Assembly: GCA_014549065.1 (NCBI GenBank)
Contig: JACDOX010000083.1
Location: forward strand, 1,916,876-1,980,875
From: Cardinalis cardinalis
Lineage: Eukaryota; Chordata; Aves; Passeriformes; Cardinalidae
Length of the DNA: 64,000 bases
Direction of reading: 5' to 3'
Each line of letters begins with the position of its first letter. Position 1 is the stretch's first letter. The notes under the pieces were generated by a model. The model saw nothing but the letters and a program-made list of their open reading frames with translations, did not search any database and was not told where the DNA came from. This document shows positions 1 to 12,543 of this stretch, piece by piece. Made by a program: the position numbers and the translations under genes.

Positions 1-64
1 TTCCCTTCCCTTCCCTTCCCTTCCCTTCCCTTCCCTTCCCTTCCCTTCTCCTCCCTCTCCCCCT
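1..64. repeat. (TTCCC)n pentanucleotide microsatellite at the window edge
   Basis: Nine perfect TTCCC units fill the first 45 bases, followed by an imperfect all-pyrimidine stretch up to base 64. The strand is 64 pyrimidines in a row without a purine. The array is cut by the window start, so its real length is unknown. Confidence 0.97.
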
Positions 65-3000
65 GCGCTCCCGCCACTCTAAAGCGAGTTCGCTGCTTTT
101 GGGAGCAGGACAAAGGAGCCATTTGGCTCATTAGGTCAACAAGTGCATTTCTAGCCCATCCTTGGGATCCACATCTCTGGTGTTTGCAGAGCCATGAATG
201 GCTGCGTAACAGAGCCAGAACCACAAGAGCCGCCCAGAGGCAGGTCAGTCCTTTCTGAACGTAATCTGTCAGTGACTCTTGTGAGGAATCAAATTTTCTG
301 TATGATCTGGTAAATTCTCCTGACGGGAGAATCACCTGAAAGCTGTATCAGTTTGCCTTGTCTTTCACCCACTCCTGTACCAGCTGAAGCTGTTTCCTGC
401 TGGAGAGTGTCAGGAGAAGAGCATGAAGTGTACCCAGCAATCAGCTCCCTCACACCTGTCTTTCTCTTCAGTGTGAAGATGTCATAAATTGCAAAAGAAA
501 TACTTGCTGAGAGTTATGTCAAAATATATCTATTTCTAGTTCTATTTCATTTCAACTGATCATCTTTTGGAAACAGAAACAGCTATCTAACTATTCAGGT
601 ACCAATGACCAGAACTTTGGCATTCAGGGGACAGAATAAGATAAAAAATGTTTTATGTTCATTAACAAAACCACATGTGCTGACTAAATGCTGGAAATGA
701 ATGTGTAAAATCCTTATGGCCTGATCTGTCAAGATGTTTGAGAGTCTATTCTTTCAGCTGACAAACTCCAGGCTGCAGTTATAACTGTAGAAAACTTTAA
801 ATCTCTTCCTTCCTGTTGCTTTAGGAGAAGACTTGCCCCTTTCTAGGACACTGACATGATTCTCTTGGGGTTTTTTTCCCTATATAAGAAATATTCTTAT
901 ATTTTTCAGTTTTCTAGACTTCAAAATCACTCACATATCTAAATTTCACATTCCTATAGGAAATTCTCAGCACATACAGCAGCATTACTTTCATCTTCTA
1001 TGTGTGCACAATGAATTAAAAAAATGTAAAGAATTATAGAGAAATACAGTCTTGTAAAATTAAAAATCACAGTTATTGGAAGACTGGAAGATTGGAAGTT
1101 ACTGTCTATAGAAGGGCACTGTTTTCATAAGGTAGTGATTTTTTTTGACTTGTCCTCACTGAAATAGGCTGAGCAACTTGTGTTATCCAGTGTGTTGTGT
1201 GAGGAGGCACCAAAGTTTATTACTAATATTTTAATTAAATATTGTTTGCAATTAAATGTATTAAATCCTTCCATTATCTCCCTCTGTGTAGATTTTAGCA
1301 AGTTCAGTGTAAAGCAAGTGCATGGACTATTCTTGGGACCTAACATCAGATGAACCCAAGACCCAGCTGTGAAGGTGTCAATGGCAATTGATCCAGATAT
1401 CCATTTATTTTCATAGATAACACTCAAGTTTTTTTGTAAACATTCAGACTAGCCATTTGGCAAGGCCTGGACTTTGAATTGCATTGCTCAGTGGAAAAGG
1501 AAGGGAAAGGGTAGCTGGATCCTAGAAGATACTCATAGACTGAAGATCTACAGGATTAGAGTGAATGCTTTGATTCCTAGTAGAAGTTGCTTCAATTCCT
1601 GCTTGTAGGATTTCAGGATCAAATAAATTTTAATTCAAAGCTCCTAAAGTCTCTCAGCAATGCACATTCTTGCCAATCAAATCTGGAAATTTCACAGCTC
1701 TGGCTGTTATCCCTGATCCCATTTGGCTTTCACCAAGTGAATGTATGTCTGAATTCCTGCTCTTCACCTCACTCAAGTATTTCTCAGGTTTTTTGCGGGG
1801 GGTTTTGGTTGGTTGGTTGGTTTTGGGTCTTTGTTCTCTTCGAAGTAGATTGTGGGATTATACCTTTCTCTGAGAAATTATCCATTTGAATCTCTTAGAT
1901 AGGATTGCTTCTTTCATTTTCAAGTTTGTTGTGGCAGTGGTGGAAGGGGACAACATGTCTTGTCTTCTCCTTTTGAAGATGTTTTCTCTTGGCTTCTGTG
2001 GTTTTAGTCCTTCTTTCTCTCACTAATCAAAATTCCAAATGAGCCTTTTATTTTTGTCCCAAAAGCTCTGTTTATCATCAAAGTCTTTCAATCCTTCATC
2101 ATTAGCAAGGTATGCTATAGGCTAGGCACATCACAAGTAAAAATACAAATTTTTGCCCCAAAGATTTTGCATCCTGCAGTCCCTACACCACAGTCATTTA
2201 GGATTATATGTATGCAAAGCCCTTTAATTTCCTCCAAATAGTGCATAGTCAAGAGGTTTTGCTGGGAAATAAGAACTTTCTGTCTGGAAGAAAGAGTGAA
2301 GAAAATAGAGGCTTGCAGGTCTTGAAGGTAGCTTCTGACTCACCAAGCTTGACCTGCTGCATCCAAAAAAGATAAGGTTTGCTGGGAAAGGCCCTTAAAA
2401 CATCCATTCCACACATCATCAACAAAATATCACAATACATCACAGTAAACTTCAGAGCTACCAAATGGACTAAAAAAGCAGATTTTGCCACAGGAAAGAA
2501 AAATGGAAGGGATCAGAGGAACCACAGTCTTGGAAGTAGTGAGTACTTGTCCTAACCAAACATTTAGCTGCTTTTAGGTTGTATGCTGCACTTGCCTTCT
2601 CCAGAGATGAATGGCAGATGGGGGAAGAAGTGCCTCTCAATTTAGGAAAACAAAAAGGAGTTAGGAAATAAAAATCTCCTATTCTAAAACTGTTAGCTGA
2701 TGAGCTGACAAGTCCAGCAGTGCACTTTGCTTCATAGTGCTGATTACTTTTGATTTTATTTCATAGAACTATTTAATTCAAACTGCACTTAGGTAGCTAC
2801 TTCTTAAGTTATTTCAGTTACGTAGCAATTTTCAAAATTTGTTAAGGATTTAATGAAAACTTCCAATGTAGAGATAAATGTTGCTGCTTAGAATATCAAT
2901 CTGATTTCATGACCATGAAATAAAATATACTTTAAATGCTATTTTTTACAAAATAGCCCTTTGCATGTGTATGAAGGGACACCTTTCTGCTGTGTGTGTT

Positions 3001-3825
3001 CATCTCTTAAAATGGCAACTACTGCTACGAATGTAGACCTTCCACACATTGTAGAAGAAGAGAAAGAGATTTTATCTAGTTCCAAATTCCCAATGAGATA
3101 CTTCTAAACACACACACACAGAGAAAACTGACGTATTTGCATGACTTCTCTGCACACATGCTTAAAATAGTACGAAATTGGACGCTGTTCAGATGAGTCA
3201 AAATAAAAGATAGGGCCAGCAATAAAATTATATTAATATGTCTAAATAGTGACTTCCCCCAAGCTCTGCAACTTGTGAGATCGGGCCAGCAGACCACCAC
3301 CCATGTCCCTGATGCACGATCTGCTCATATCAAACTCTTCACTGCAATGCTTGAAAGATTCCTGATCCCCAAGGAAAATAATAGATGGTCAGAAAACTGT
3401 GTGCTAAGTTCAGAAACTATTTCATATGTAGTGTACAATGCCTGAAAAGAAAGTGAACTTATTGCTCACAGCTGCATTGCAGCATATTCAGAGACGAAGT
3501 TATTGGGGGCCCCCTCATATTTTCTTTGGCCTCCACACAAATTGTTGACATCATTTATTCATTGCCATTCATCTACTGTTGTTCTGAGTCTAAAGCTGAG
3601 TTTCAAAGATGGGCGAAGGTCTCATCAATCAGTGGGGCAGTTCCTCTGGGAAGTCCTGTACCTTTCCTATTGCCTGATGACTACGAAAATTAAATCCAGT
3701 AGTCATGGATACCTCCAACATTTTCATTCAGTGAATTCAGGGCACTAAAAATTCAAATAAACAAATAAACATAAGCAGAAAAAGAATTGCACAATACCTT
3801 CAAAGATATTTATGCTTTTCATATT
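65..3825. other. Unique non-coding sequence
   Basis: I recognise no gene or interspersed repeat here. There is a short GGTT-rich run near 1800-1825 and a short (CA)n run at about 3106-3120. The open frames present are short, lack family features and look like chance frames. Confidence 0.6.
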
Positions 3826-3985
3826 GCCTCACAGAATTGCAAATGACAAAGCGACTGAGGTTGGGAGGGACCTCTGGGGGTCATCCGGTCCAACCGACTT
3901 GTTCTGGCAAGGACAACTAGAGCTGGTTGCCCAGGCCATATCTCCAAGGATGCGGACTCCACAACATCCCTGGGCACCTGTGTTT
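3826..3985 (-). mobile_element. CR1 LINE, 3'-end fragment (antisense)
   Basis: Read on the minus strand this is the last part of a CR1 element. On the plus strand it shows the usual reversed landmarks: an ACAGAAT start, a 'GGTTGGGAGGGACCTCTGG' block, 'GTCCAACC', then 'CTAGAGCTGGTTGCCCAGG' and 'TCCCTGGGCACCTGTG'. About 18 bases of the consensus appear to be missing between the last two landmarks. It is a 5'-truncated copy with no coding potential. CR1 elements move by target-primed reverse transcription and usually insert as short 3' pieces, as here. Confidence 0.88.
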
Positions 3986-4032
3986 GTGCTCATAGAATAT
4001 TAGGATTGAGTTTGTGCTCATAGAATATTAGG
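3982..4032. repeat. 28-bp tandem duplication at the CR1 edge
   Basis: A 23-base string starting GTTTGTGCTCATAG occurs at 3982-4004 and again, identical, at 4010-4032, a period of 28. The first copy overlaps the internal edge of the CR1 fragment, so the duplication probably arose after the CR1 insertion. Confidence 0.93.
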
Positions 4033-5483
4033 TTTTCTTAAATTTGGGCTGTCAACCTTCCATGGGTGTTATTCCTAAAGCACAAGTACTCATGCTGACT
4101 TTCATAATGCACCATGAAGAGACAGTGAAAAGACAAGGATGGCAGCAGACACAAGGAGACAAAACTTCTCAATTAATGTCCTTAACATTGATTTGCACAA
4201 GATATTTACAACCGTTATGCAACCACTTTACAGAAAAGTCATGACTCAGAAGTGAGTTAAGCCATGGGCTAACATACAACAGCTCACCTGTGATTATGAA
4301 TTAAGTGCTTGAAGATCACTAAAGGTCTTGGCCTAGCTGGCTAAATTGCTATTTAGTTTAAACTTCAGCACAATGGTAACTCTGTACACTACAGTAATGT
4401 AAGCGGTTACTGGTTCTTTTGTGGGGATATGCAGTATCATCCTTATGTCAATGAAGTTGCTTTAGATGTGGAGAACCAGGACAAAGCTCTCTTAGCAGAG
4501 TTAGGCAGTGGCTGTGCTGTATTTCACACTATCATCCACTTAACTAGAACTGGGACTGCATGGAATTTTACATATCCAAACTTAAAGCACGGTGGAAAAG
4601 AGTAACCAGCCTAACATAGTAGGTTTCAATCACACTGCAACAGCAAAAGAAGCAAAAGCTCCTGCACTGTGCATTGCCATTTCAAAAGGTACACATAAAA
4701 ATCTTACCCTTTTTTACCTTTTGGTCAGACAAATTTTCTGAGATGTCACTTTTTGCAAGACCTCTTTTTCATTGAAATGTACTCTTTTTCTAATAGATAT
4801 ATGGTATACGTTTGTAGTAATTACAGATGTTGTCCTTTTCATTTATGCCTGCGCAATCCAGTTTGACATCATGTCATAAAAGTTTATGTGTTGTGTTCTC
4901 TGAGCTCCTTACTAATATCCCTGGCAGTCTCCCTGACTATCTAAAATCAATACCATTGCTCCTCTCTCAATAAAAAATGGAGCATTGAACAGGGTCCAAA
5001 TGTGCTCACTGACAATTTCCAGCAATTAGATGCTGTGCTAACAAATGGCCTTCCCATGGGGTGATAAAGTAGGACCAGAAGAATCACCAATGTCTTTCTC
5101 AGGGGAGCTTACAAATAACTGGGACCTTTAAGAAGTGGATTCAGTCTCTGTCCCTGTTTCTGTCATTGGAAATTCACAGAAATATTGAAATCAAGACAGA
5201 GAGGCATTCATATTAGGAACCTTAGCAATCAATTTTTACTTGCAGATGGTGGATTGTAATCAATGTTAATTAACCAGACTCCTTTTCAGGCCAGGCTACA
5301 ATGAGAGACAACTGTGTACATTTTTGACCAAGACAACTGATTTTGCTGGTCTTCAGAAAAGGATAGTGATGGCTTTTTGAGCCACACCAGAATACAAATA
5401 TAGGGAAAACAAAATAAAGAGACTGTAAATCCTTTATGGCAATATGCCTTATATACCTTCAGAGATAGATGAAGCAGCAGCAA
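4033..5483. other. Unique non-coding sequence
   Basis: AT-rich sequence without a recognised gene or repeat family. Open frames are under 70 codons. Confidence 0.6.
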
Positions 5484-5605
5484 GTCACAGAATCACAGAA
5501 TATTCTGAGATAGAAAGAATCCTCAAGGATCACCAAGTCCGACTCTTAAGTGAACAACCTGTATGGGGATCGAATCCACAACCCTGGGATTTGTGGAGGT
5601 GTCAG
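5484..5605 (-). mobile_element. CR1 LINE, short 3'-end fragment (antisense)
   Basis: The plus strand reads as a reversed CR1 tail: 'CACAGAATCACAGAATATTC', then a degraded 'AAGGATCACCAAGTCC' block, 'CTCTTAAGTGAACAACC' and 'GGGATCGAATCCACAACCC'. The last phrase is characteristic of one CR1 subgroup and looks superficially like a tRNA B box. Only about 120 bases remain, and the inner end fades gradually after 5605. Confidence 0.85.
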
Positions 5606-5674
5606 TGGGATAGTAAAGGGCTGACCCTGCGGCTCTTAACTCAAATTCAATTTCCTGGATGTGAAGAACTAAAG

Positions 5675-5703
5675 TTCTTTTTTTCTTTTTTTCTTTTTTT
5701 TTT
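5675..5703. repeat. T-rich low-complexity tract
   Basis: A run of T broken by single C residues (T9 C T7 C type). It follows the CR1 fragment by about 70 bases but on the wrong side to be its tail. Confidence 0.9.
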
Positions 5704-8700
5704 GTAACTCCAATGAACTATGCAAAATGGATTTTTGTTCTCAGGTCAAGTTCAGGAGAAAAAGAGCTGAATCAGAAGTGTCAGCCAAAATGTTACAGTC
5801 TTCACAAGATTTGTCTTGTGAATTTCTTGCTATACATAAGGCCTTATTTCTTTTAAGGTTGCAATTAGGCAGGCATTTTAAATTTCTATATTAAAAAAAA
5901 ATTCATTTTCACTGCTGCAGAAGTTCCATACATCAAAGGAGCACATTTTCTAGTGCTGTCAGATGGTTGCTTCTCCTTAACACAAGATTCTTTAAAATTC
6001 TGCAGTGCCAGAAAAGGAAAATATACTGCAAACCAGGATTTATATACTCACCTATATGCAAATCTTGTTGCACTGATCTGTGAATTTTGTAAATAAAGCT
6101 GTGTTTTGTGACATCTTTGAATGGAATGGAGATTGAGGCATTCAGTGATCTCTGAGTGGCACAAAAATGAACTCCAGATAACACCAGAAAATACTATTAT
6201 TCCTCAGGTTCAACAGGGAATCTTGGTTGCAAAATCACTCTGACAGGGCCCTTTTCTGTCCCGTGTTTGTTCTCGGGAAGCCATCAGGATACAGTTTCCA
6301 AATAGTATTCTAAGTGCAGCAATGACACATTGGCACTACTACAAAACCGGTATGAGTGACTTGGACAAAGTAAAAACATGAATACAATGTGGTGTACTAC
6401 GTGTAGGGTAGCAGGTAAAGCTCTGGTTTCTTGGACACAGATATCACAGGCAAGTCGCTCAATGACTGTTGCTCTGCTCCTTTTACGTGTGGTTATTATA
6501 ACAGTAGTTCCTTCTATCTGTCCTCTCTTCTGTCACTTGAGATACAGTCTTGCAGAAAACAATACCTTCTTTATGGATTTGCTAAGCAAGGAAAGGGGTA
6601 CAGATGTCTTGACTCCACAGAGGTTTGCTTGGATTGCTTAGATGTAGGCAATATTCTCTAGGGGGAAAAAAATTTTAAATTAAACAATGTTGACCAGTCT
6701 ATGAAGTTTTATAAAACAGAATTTCTTCCTCATACTTTAGATATTAAGGGGTAATTTTTTTTCTAGGAAGCATAAAGATCATGGTGTGCATATGCCAGGA
6801 GTGTCATTTAGTCCAGTTTTTTTACAGGCCTGGCCTGGCACTTCTAGGAGAAAAAGGTACTCTCTGTCTAGTGCTGCTAACACAGGAGGTAGCAGCACAT
6901 GCTTTATGCAGTGCGGCTGCTCAAACACACAGCAGAATGATCCAGTGGAGAATTCAGTGCTACAGGAACAACAGTAAATTTAGACTGCCTTCTAATGCAA
7001 GATCTGGAAGCCATTCCTCTTTCAAAAGAAGGGGGGAAAAACCAGCCCCACACATAAAGAGTCCACACCAAAAAAACACACGACCTAATTTTCTAAGAAC
7101 ATATTTGTTGAAAATAATTTACCACTCCAAGTATTTCTAGTGTAGTCTGTATAAAGAAAGAAAGCCTCCTTTTCTCTTTCTCTCTTTAAAATGGCTGGTT
7201 TCTAGCTTTCTATGAAGCAGAAACTTCAGTCTTAACTGAGACTGGGAATTGTAAGGTGTGGTAAAATATATGCAACTCAGAACCATAAAGATAACTTCTA
7301 CTATGGAAGAAAGAAACAAAACTGACCTAAATAGATAATTTAGGTTGTGATTTATCACACAGAATAAAAATTTTCACATAATATAATACTGTAAGTCTTG
7401 CCTGTCACAAACCCTCATTCTCTCCTGAGGTGTAAACAGCTGGCCTTTAACAGGCCAGTTAAAAATTTAAAATAATAAGCTTATTACTTACAGAGGCAGC
7501 AGTGAAACTGCAATGCAGGTGAAGCTTCACTGCTTTTCTACCTGTCTTGCTTCTTTTGGGGAGTTTTAGTAAACACTGAAAAGCTGAACTCTACTCTTAA
7601 ACTTCTCAGACAAAAGTACCTCAGTTAGTGCATACTATGTAATAAGTCAACAATGCATCAGCATTCCATAAAAACTTCTCTAGATGACAAGTTTTTTGCC
7701 AAAAGCCACATCAGCTGAAAGGCAACTTGCAGCAACAATTTAGGCTAGTGAAATGATTGAACTCCCTACTGTATGCAAAAGGTCCTGCGCCTGATGTAAA
7801 AAAAAAAAAAAAATCATCATTTTTAAAAAGTTGAACAAAAATCTATTGTCAATAACATTTGAAAAATAGTCTTGTTTTTTTTTCAGACTGAACACTGAAG
7901 TGATGTTCATCTGTTTGAATTCTAACTTATTTCTAAGCAAACTTAAACCAGCATCTATGCCTAATATGAGGTTCAAGAACAGCCCTTCACATCCTTAGTT
8001 TAGAATTTGCTTAGAGATTTTGAATAAATTTGAAAACAGCAGCAGTCACAGAATGCCAGACTCCAGCAGTTCTAAATTAGCAGTGTTTTTGAAGAAGAGC
8101 AGCTTCAGATGACATAAGCCATTCTACACTATGCAATTCGAGGAGTCAGCTAAGCAGAGAAGTGGATAAAAACACCAAGAACTTTCTTCAGTGCAATTAG
8201 GGTCTGACACATGCAGGTCCACCAAGGTAAACCAAATACTTTCTGACTTGATTTGAATTTCAAGTCAAAGAATGATGTATATGATCTCAGGAATTTCAGA
8301 TTTGTGGGCATAGCTGAATTTTAGACTTCTGCTCAATCCTCACAGAAGCTCAGCAGTGCAGAGGTTGAAAACATTTCTCATTTATGCAAGTCACCCTGCC
8401 CTGAGAGCATTTGCAATGGTGGAACATTTTGCTGAACTAAACTGAACTCAGGAAACTCCACACATGAGCACAGACTGACACCCCATAAGTGCTAGAACAG
8501 CTGAAGCCTGTATCTAAGTACTAGCGAAGGATTAACATAGTACAGTGAAACTTGCATTCAGAGCAGTCTGAAACATATCAAGCATTTAAGAGACATTTGC
8601 AAAAAAATTCTCATTTCTTATTTGACAAAGACAGCATTCAGTAACTTGAAAGACTGAGGCAGTAGGTAACCTTCTACTGTCTCATAGTATCACTTTGCAG

Positions 8701-11700
8701 CATCTCCAGTGGTTCCACCTATCCTGAAGACTGCCTTGTGCAAACAACTGATGTATCTCCTGGTCCCTTGGGCAGCTCCTTAAGATATTGGTGTTAAAGG
8801 ATCATTTTATCCAACACTGAAATACAGCTTCTCTTATGGTGTAACTTGGCAACTATTTAATAGCAGACAGCAAAGTCATACAAGAGATTTAAAATGGAAA
8901 GTGAAGGCCATGAGAAGGAAACCCTTCTTTAACAGCAAGTGGCTAAGATACTTTCCTGCTTGTACTAAAAACATCCTTTTTAAAGTGAGTAAACTCAACA
9001 TCATGATGGGTGAAACACCATGGCTTTGCAGATTTAATTAATACTGAAAGATGGGGAATCACTGAGAATTGCCCTAAATAGGGCTCTGAATTAATACTAT
9101 GTTACTTAAGCAATAGACACAGGCTTGCTTTCTGAAAGGTTACCAACAGGTAAATTAAGCATCTTGGGTTTTTTCATAGAAGTGTTCTGGCCTATCTATT
9201 TGCATTGCAGCACTAGTTTTTGAATGCCTTCACCAGCAAAAATTCTCTTGGCATAATTGTGTGTTATGTTTGCCACTGGATGAGTTCATTGCCATGTATC
9301 TGTCCAATCAGAATTCCAGTGATATTGTCAAAGGCACAAAGAAATGCAAGTGAATTTTACCTTGCTGACACAGTATTTGGTGTTAACTGCAGGTTCTCTG
9401 GAATGACAAACTTATTTAAATGTAAAAAACACAATAATTTTTGATTGTGTGACAATTCTTTTTTTAGGGCTAACATGACAGTCACACTTTCTCACAAGCT
9501 AGCTTTCTTTCAACAAACTCATTCAATGCTGGCTGGAAAAGAATGGCAGGTCAGTGTCAGACCTTCTCCTCTACTCTCTTTTCTATTTGCTTCTTCACAG
9601 GTCTTGGTCATTGAACAGTACTGATGGCCAAAGCAAGGGATCTGTACCCTAGTACCAACCATCTAACTTCCAGAGAATTCAGAAAAGTCAGGAGATAGAT
9701 CTTAAAGTGCTGAACAGAATTGGATCTTTTCAAAGGATGGTTCAGACCTGTCAGGGGCACATCTATGTTTTCACCATCTACAGCAGAGTTAACCCAAAGT
9801 GAGGAAGCCCCTTAATTAGACGCTTCTAAGAATGTCTTAAAGTGGGTAGGGTGAACAAAGGCCAACATGTTTGTTACCATTTCAGAACTTGGTCTGGCTT
9901 CCAGAAACTCAGAAGGCAACTTTTCACAATCATGTGTAAAACAGAGGTGGTATTGCCAATCACTGTAAAGCAGTCAGTTTCCCAACATAATGAACAGCTC
10001 ATTAAAATATATCTTCAGTATCTTACTACTATTGTGTTGTGCTATAGGTAAAAAGCTTTCAAAGCAGACAGGGAAATACATTCAGACATAGTTACATCCA
10101 GAACACTTAAACGATGACAGTATTATCTGCACTTATGGATGTAAGAATGAAAGAGATGTCAAAGAAAAAAAAAATGTCCTTAACATCTTTCCAAAAGTTT
10201 TCTCGAATAAAACATGCAATAAGACAAGGAGAGTCTGTAAAAATGTTGGATGCAGATTTGAGGGGTAGAGTAATGGAAATGGAGTTTTTCTGGAACAGGA
10301 AAAAGGTCTTTCTTGAGAAAGAAGAGTGAGTGGAGCCTGGCAGCAGCACAGGGTTTGGTTTGTAGGGAGGTGATGAAAACAACACCAAAGAGACAAGCTG
10401 AAACTGACAGTGCAGAAAATTTGTCTGCAGAAAGAAGCTAAAGGTAAAGTAACCCCATAAAATTCCCTAACATGAGCATTCTGGGGGTGAAATTTTATTT
10501 TCTCTTTATTTTACAAGATGCAAACTGGTCTTTCAGTTAGAAAACACATTAAATAAGTTCTTTCTAAAAAGACTAGTTTTCTTATTAAAATTGCAGAGGG
10601 TTTCACAGTCTCCATGAGTTATTGGGTTTTTGTGTTTTTGCCCTTAAGTAAGGGCCAAAATCTCTGTTAATTACAAAGCAGATCCTGGAATATGCACACA
10701 GTCCTGTGCAAAGTAATCACAGGTTGTGCTGCTCACTACATCTAAAAACTAAAATGCAGATGCTGAGAAATTATAAATCAACTACAGTAGCCTGGAGTGA
10801 AATATTTATATTAGTAAAGACTGGCCTAGCTCTTGAGTTCCTAGAAGATCAGAGTTAACTTTTAGCTTGTGACTCAGTTGTAAAACAATGCCATTTTCTA
10901 TTCTCAAGCCAGCAGACAGCCCTTGGAAGACACAATGCTTAAAATGGGAGAATTCCTTCACTGAGTTTGAAGACCAAAGTTTTCAGATGATTCTGTGTAG
11001 GTCTCTATTATTTACTATTTCACAAATGAAAAAAAGTAGGTGAAAAAGAATAAAGACAACCCATCTGCTACAAATTATATCCTGAGTCATTATCTCATTT
11101 CGCTTTCATTTTTGATAAAGAGTTACTGCTGTCAGGGTACTCCTGCTCATACAGCCAAAAAAAAAATATATATATATAGCATAGTATGCAGCAAAATAAA
11201 ACAAAATAAAATTCCCAAACAAATAATACAAACAGAAGTGTCAAAGTAGATAAGAATTTCTGTCCCCCATTCCAATTATAAAATGATTTAATGACATTGC
11301 TGCATTTTTTGTAATCAAAAGTAGTCATATAGTTGTGTGAAATTAAAGTATTATTTTAATCAGAAAAGGAGAACTTTGTGTAACATAGCTCATGTAGAAC
11401 AGGAGTCAGTATCATGAGTAAATGTATAAAGGGACATTGCAAACTCTGATACAAAACCCCCTCCTATTTACACTTTCCTGGACAACCAAGGAAAATATAT
11501 CTGAACTGTCTTATTAACAGAAAAGATAAATTATTAAACTTTGCTGAAAACAGCACAGATATTCAAAGTTATATCAACTTTTAACCTTATTTACAGAAAA
11601 GAATTGTTAATTATTCTCTATGTTTGGGCAAGACTAGGCCAAAGTTAGAAAGGCCAAAGGCCCAGAAGGCTCAAGGCCAAATTTTTAACCTGTGAGACTG

Positions 11701-12487
11701 CAAGTATCACAAGAAGACCCCATTTAGAAACGTACAGCCAACAGAACTCGAGAAAAATAACTCCACATCATCAGGGGGTAAGTTTTACACAAGGTTCCTT
11801 TTGCCTGTATGGCTCACTGGTGCTGGTTTAGGGCTAGTTTGGAAGGGGCCAGATCAGATGTTGCAAGAGCTAGCATTTGTGTTCAGTGGTCATCATTTCA
11901 TTTCACTCCAATGTACCTCCTAAATTCTCTTTAATTTTCTAAGTTCTATAGAAAGGTAAATCAGGCGTTATTTTCAAACCAAAGTTTGTTTTCTCAGGAT
12001 GAAGTATACTTCTGAATAAATAGTTTTCCATTTTTAAATTAAATTCATAGTGTCTTGGGATGTTTGTATTTGACTATTTTAGTGGTGAAACATGCAAAAG
12101 AAAACAAAGGATTATGTCTTAGGTTTTGCAAATCATGAACAACATCAGCGTCTTTTATTTATAACTTGCTCATAAAAACTAGTTGCATCCAAAAGATTTC
12201 TCCAGGCACACTTTTTGGGAAATGCTTGTGATGGGTTTGCCATTGAATGACCTCAGTCCCAGAATTCTGTTTGTAATGAGTTATAACAACAATGAAGATG
12301 TCATCAAACAATAAAATCCCCCAAAGAACTGGAGCCTGTTCTCAGCTCACAGTGTATGTAAACACTGGAAATAAATGTAGCATTGCAGTACCTTATAGTC
12401 CTGCCTGTAAAAATGCAACAGGATAACTTTTCTTCCATATAGCACCACATGAAATTGTGAGAGGACAACTGTACTTTATATTTTTTT
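5704..12487. other. Unique AT-rich non-coding sequence
   Basis: I see no interspersed repeat that I can name. Small items are an A16 run near 7798-7813, a 7-bp stem-loop at 7440-7458, and a patch near 11636-11680 where AGGCCAA recurs three times in about 45 bases. The longest open frame (6781-7140, 119 codons) has no family features. Confidence 0.55.
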
Positions 12488-12543
12488 CTTATCCTGCACC
12501 ACTGGAAATACTGGGCTTATCCTGCAGCACTGGAAATACTGGG
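12488..12543. repeat. 28-bp tandem duplication (two copies)
   Basis: Copies at 12488-12515 and 12516-12543 both begin CTTATCCTGCA and end with GGAAATACTGGG. They differ at one base (C against G at position 12 of the unit). The high identity points to a recent duplication. Confidence 0.95.

Noticed and set aside
5560..5590. String GGGATCGAATCCACAACCC resembling a tRNA B box
   Set aside because: It is the usual wording of a CR1 subgroup tail, and no A box or cloverleaf stems lie at the right distance.
7798..7813. Poly(A) run as a sign of a processed pseudogene
   Set aside because: The adjacent sequence shows no coding relic and no upstream poly(A) signal context. Homopolymers of this size are common here.
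8046..8075. CAGTCACAGAATGCCAGACTCC looks like the beginning of a reversed CR1 end
   Set aside because: Only the first dozen bases fit and the expected TTGGAAGGGACC block is absent.
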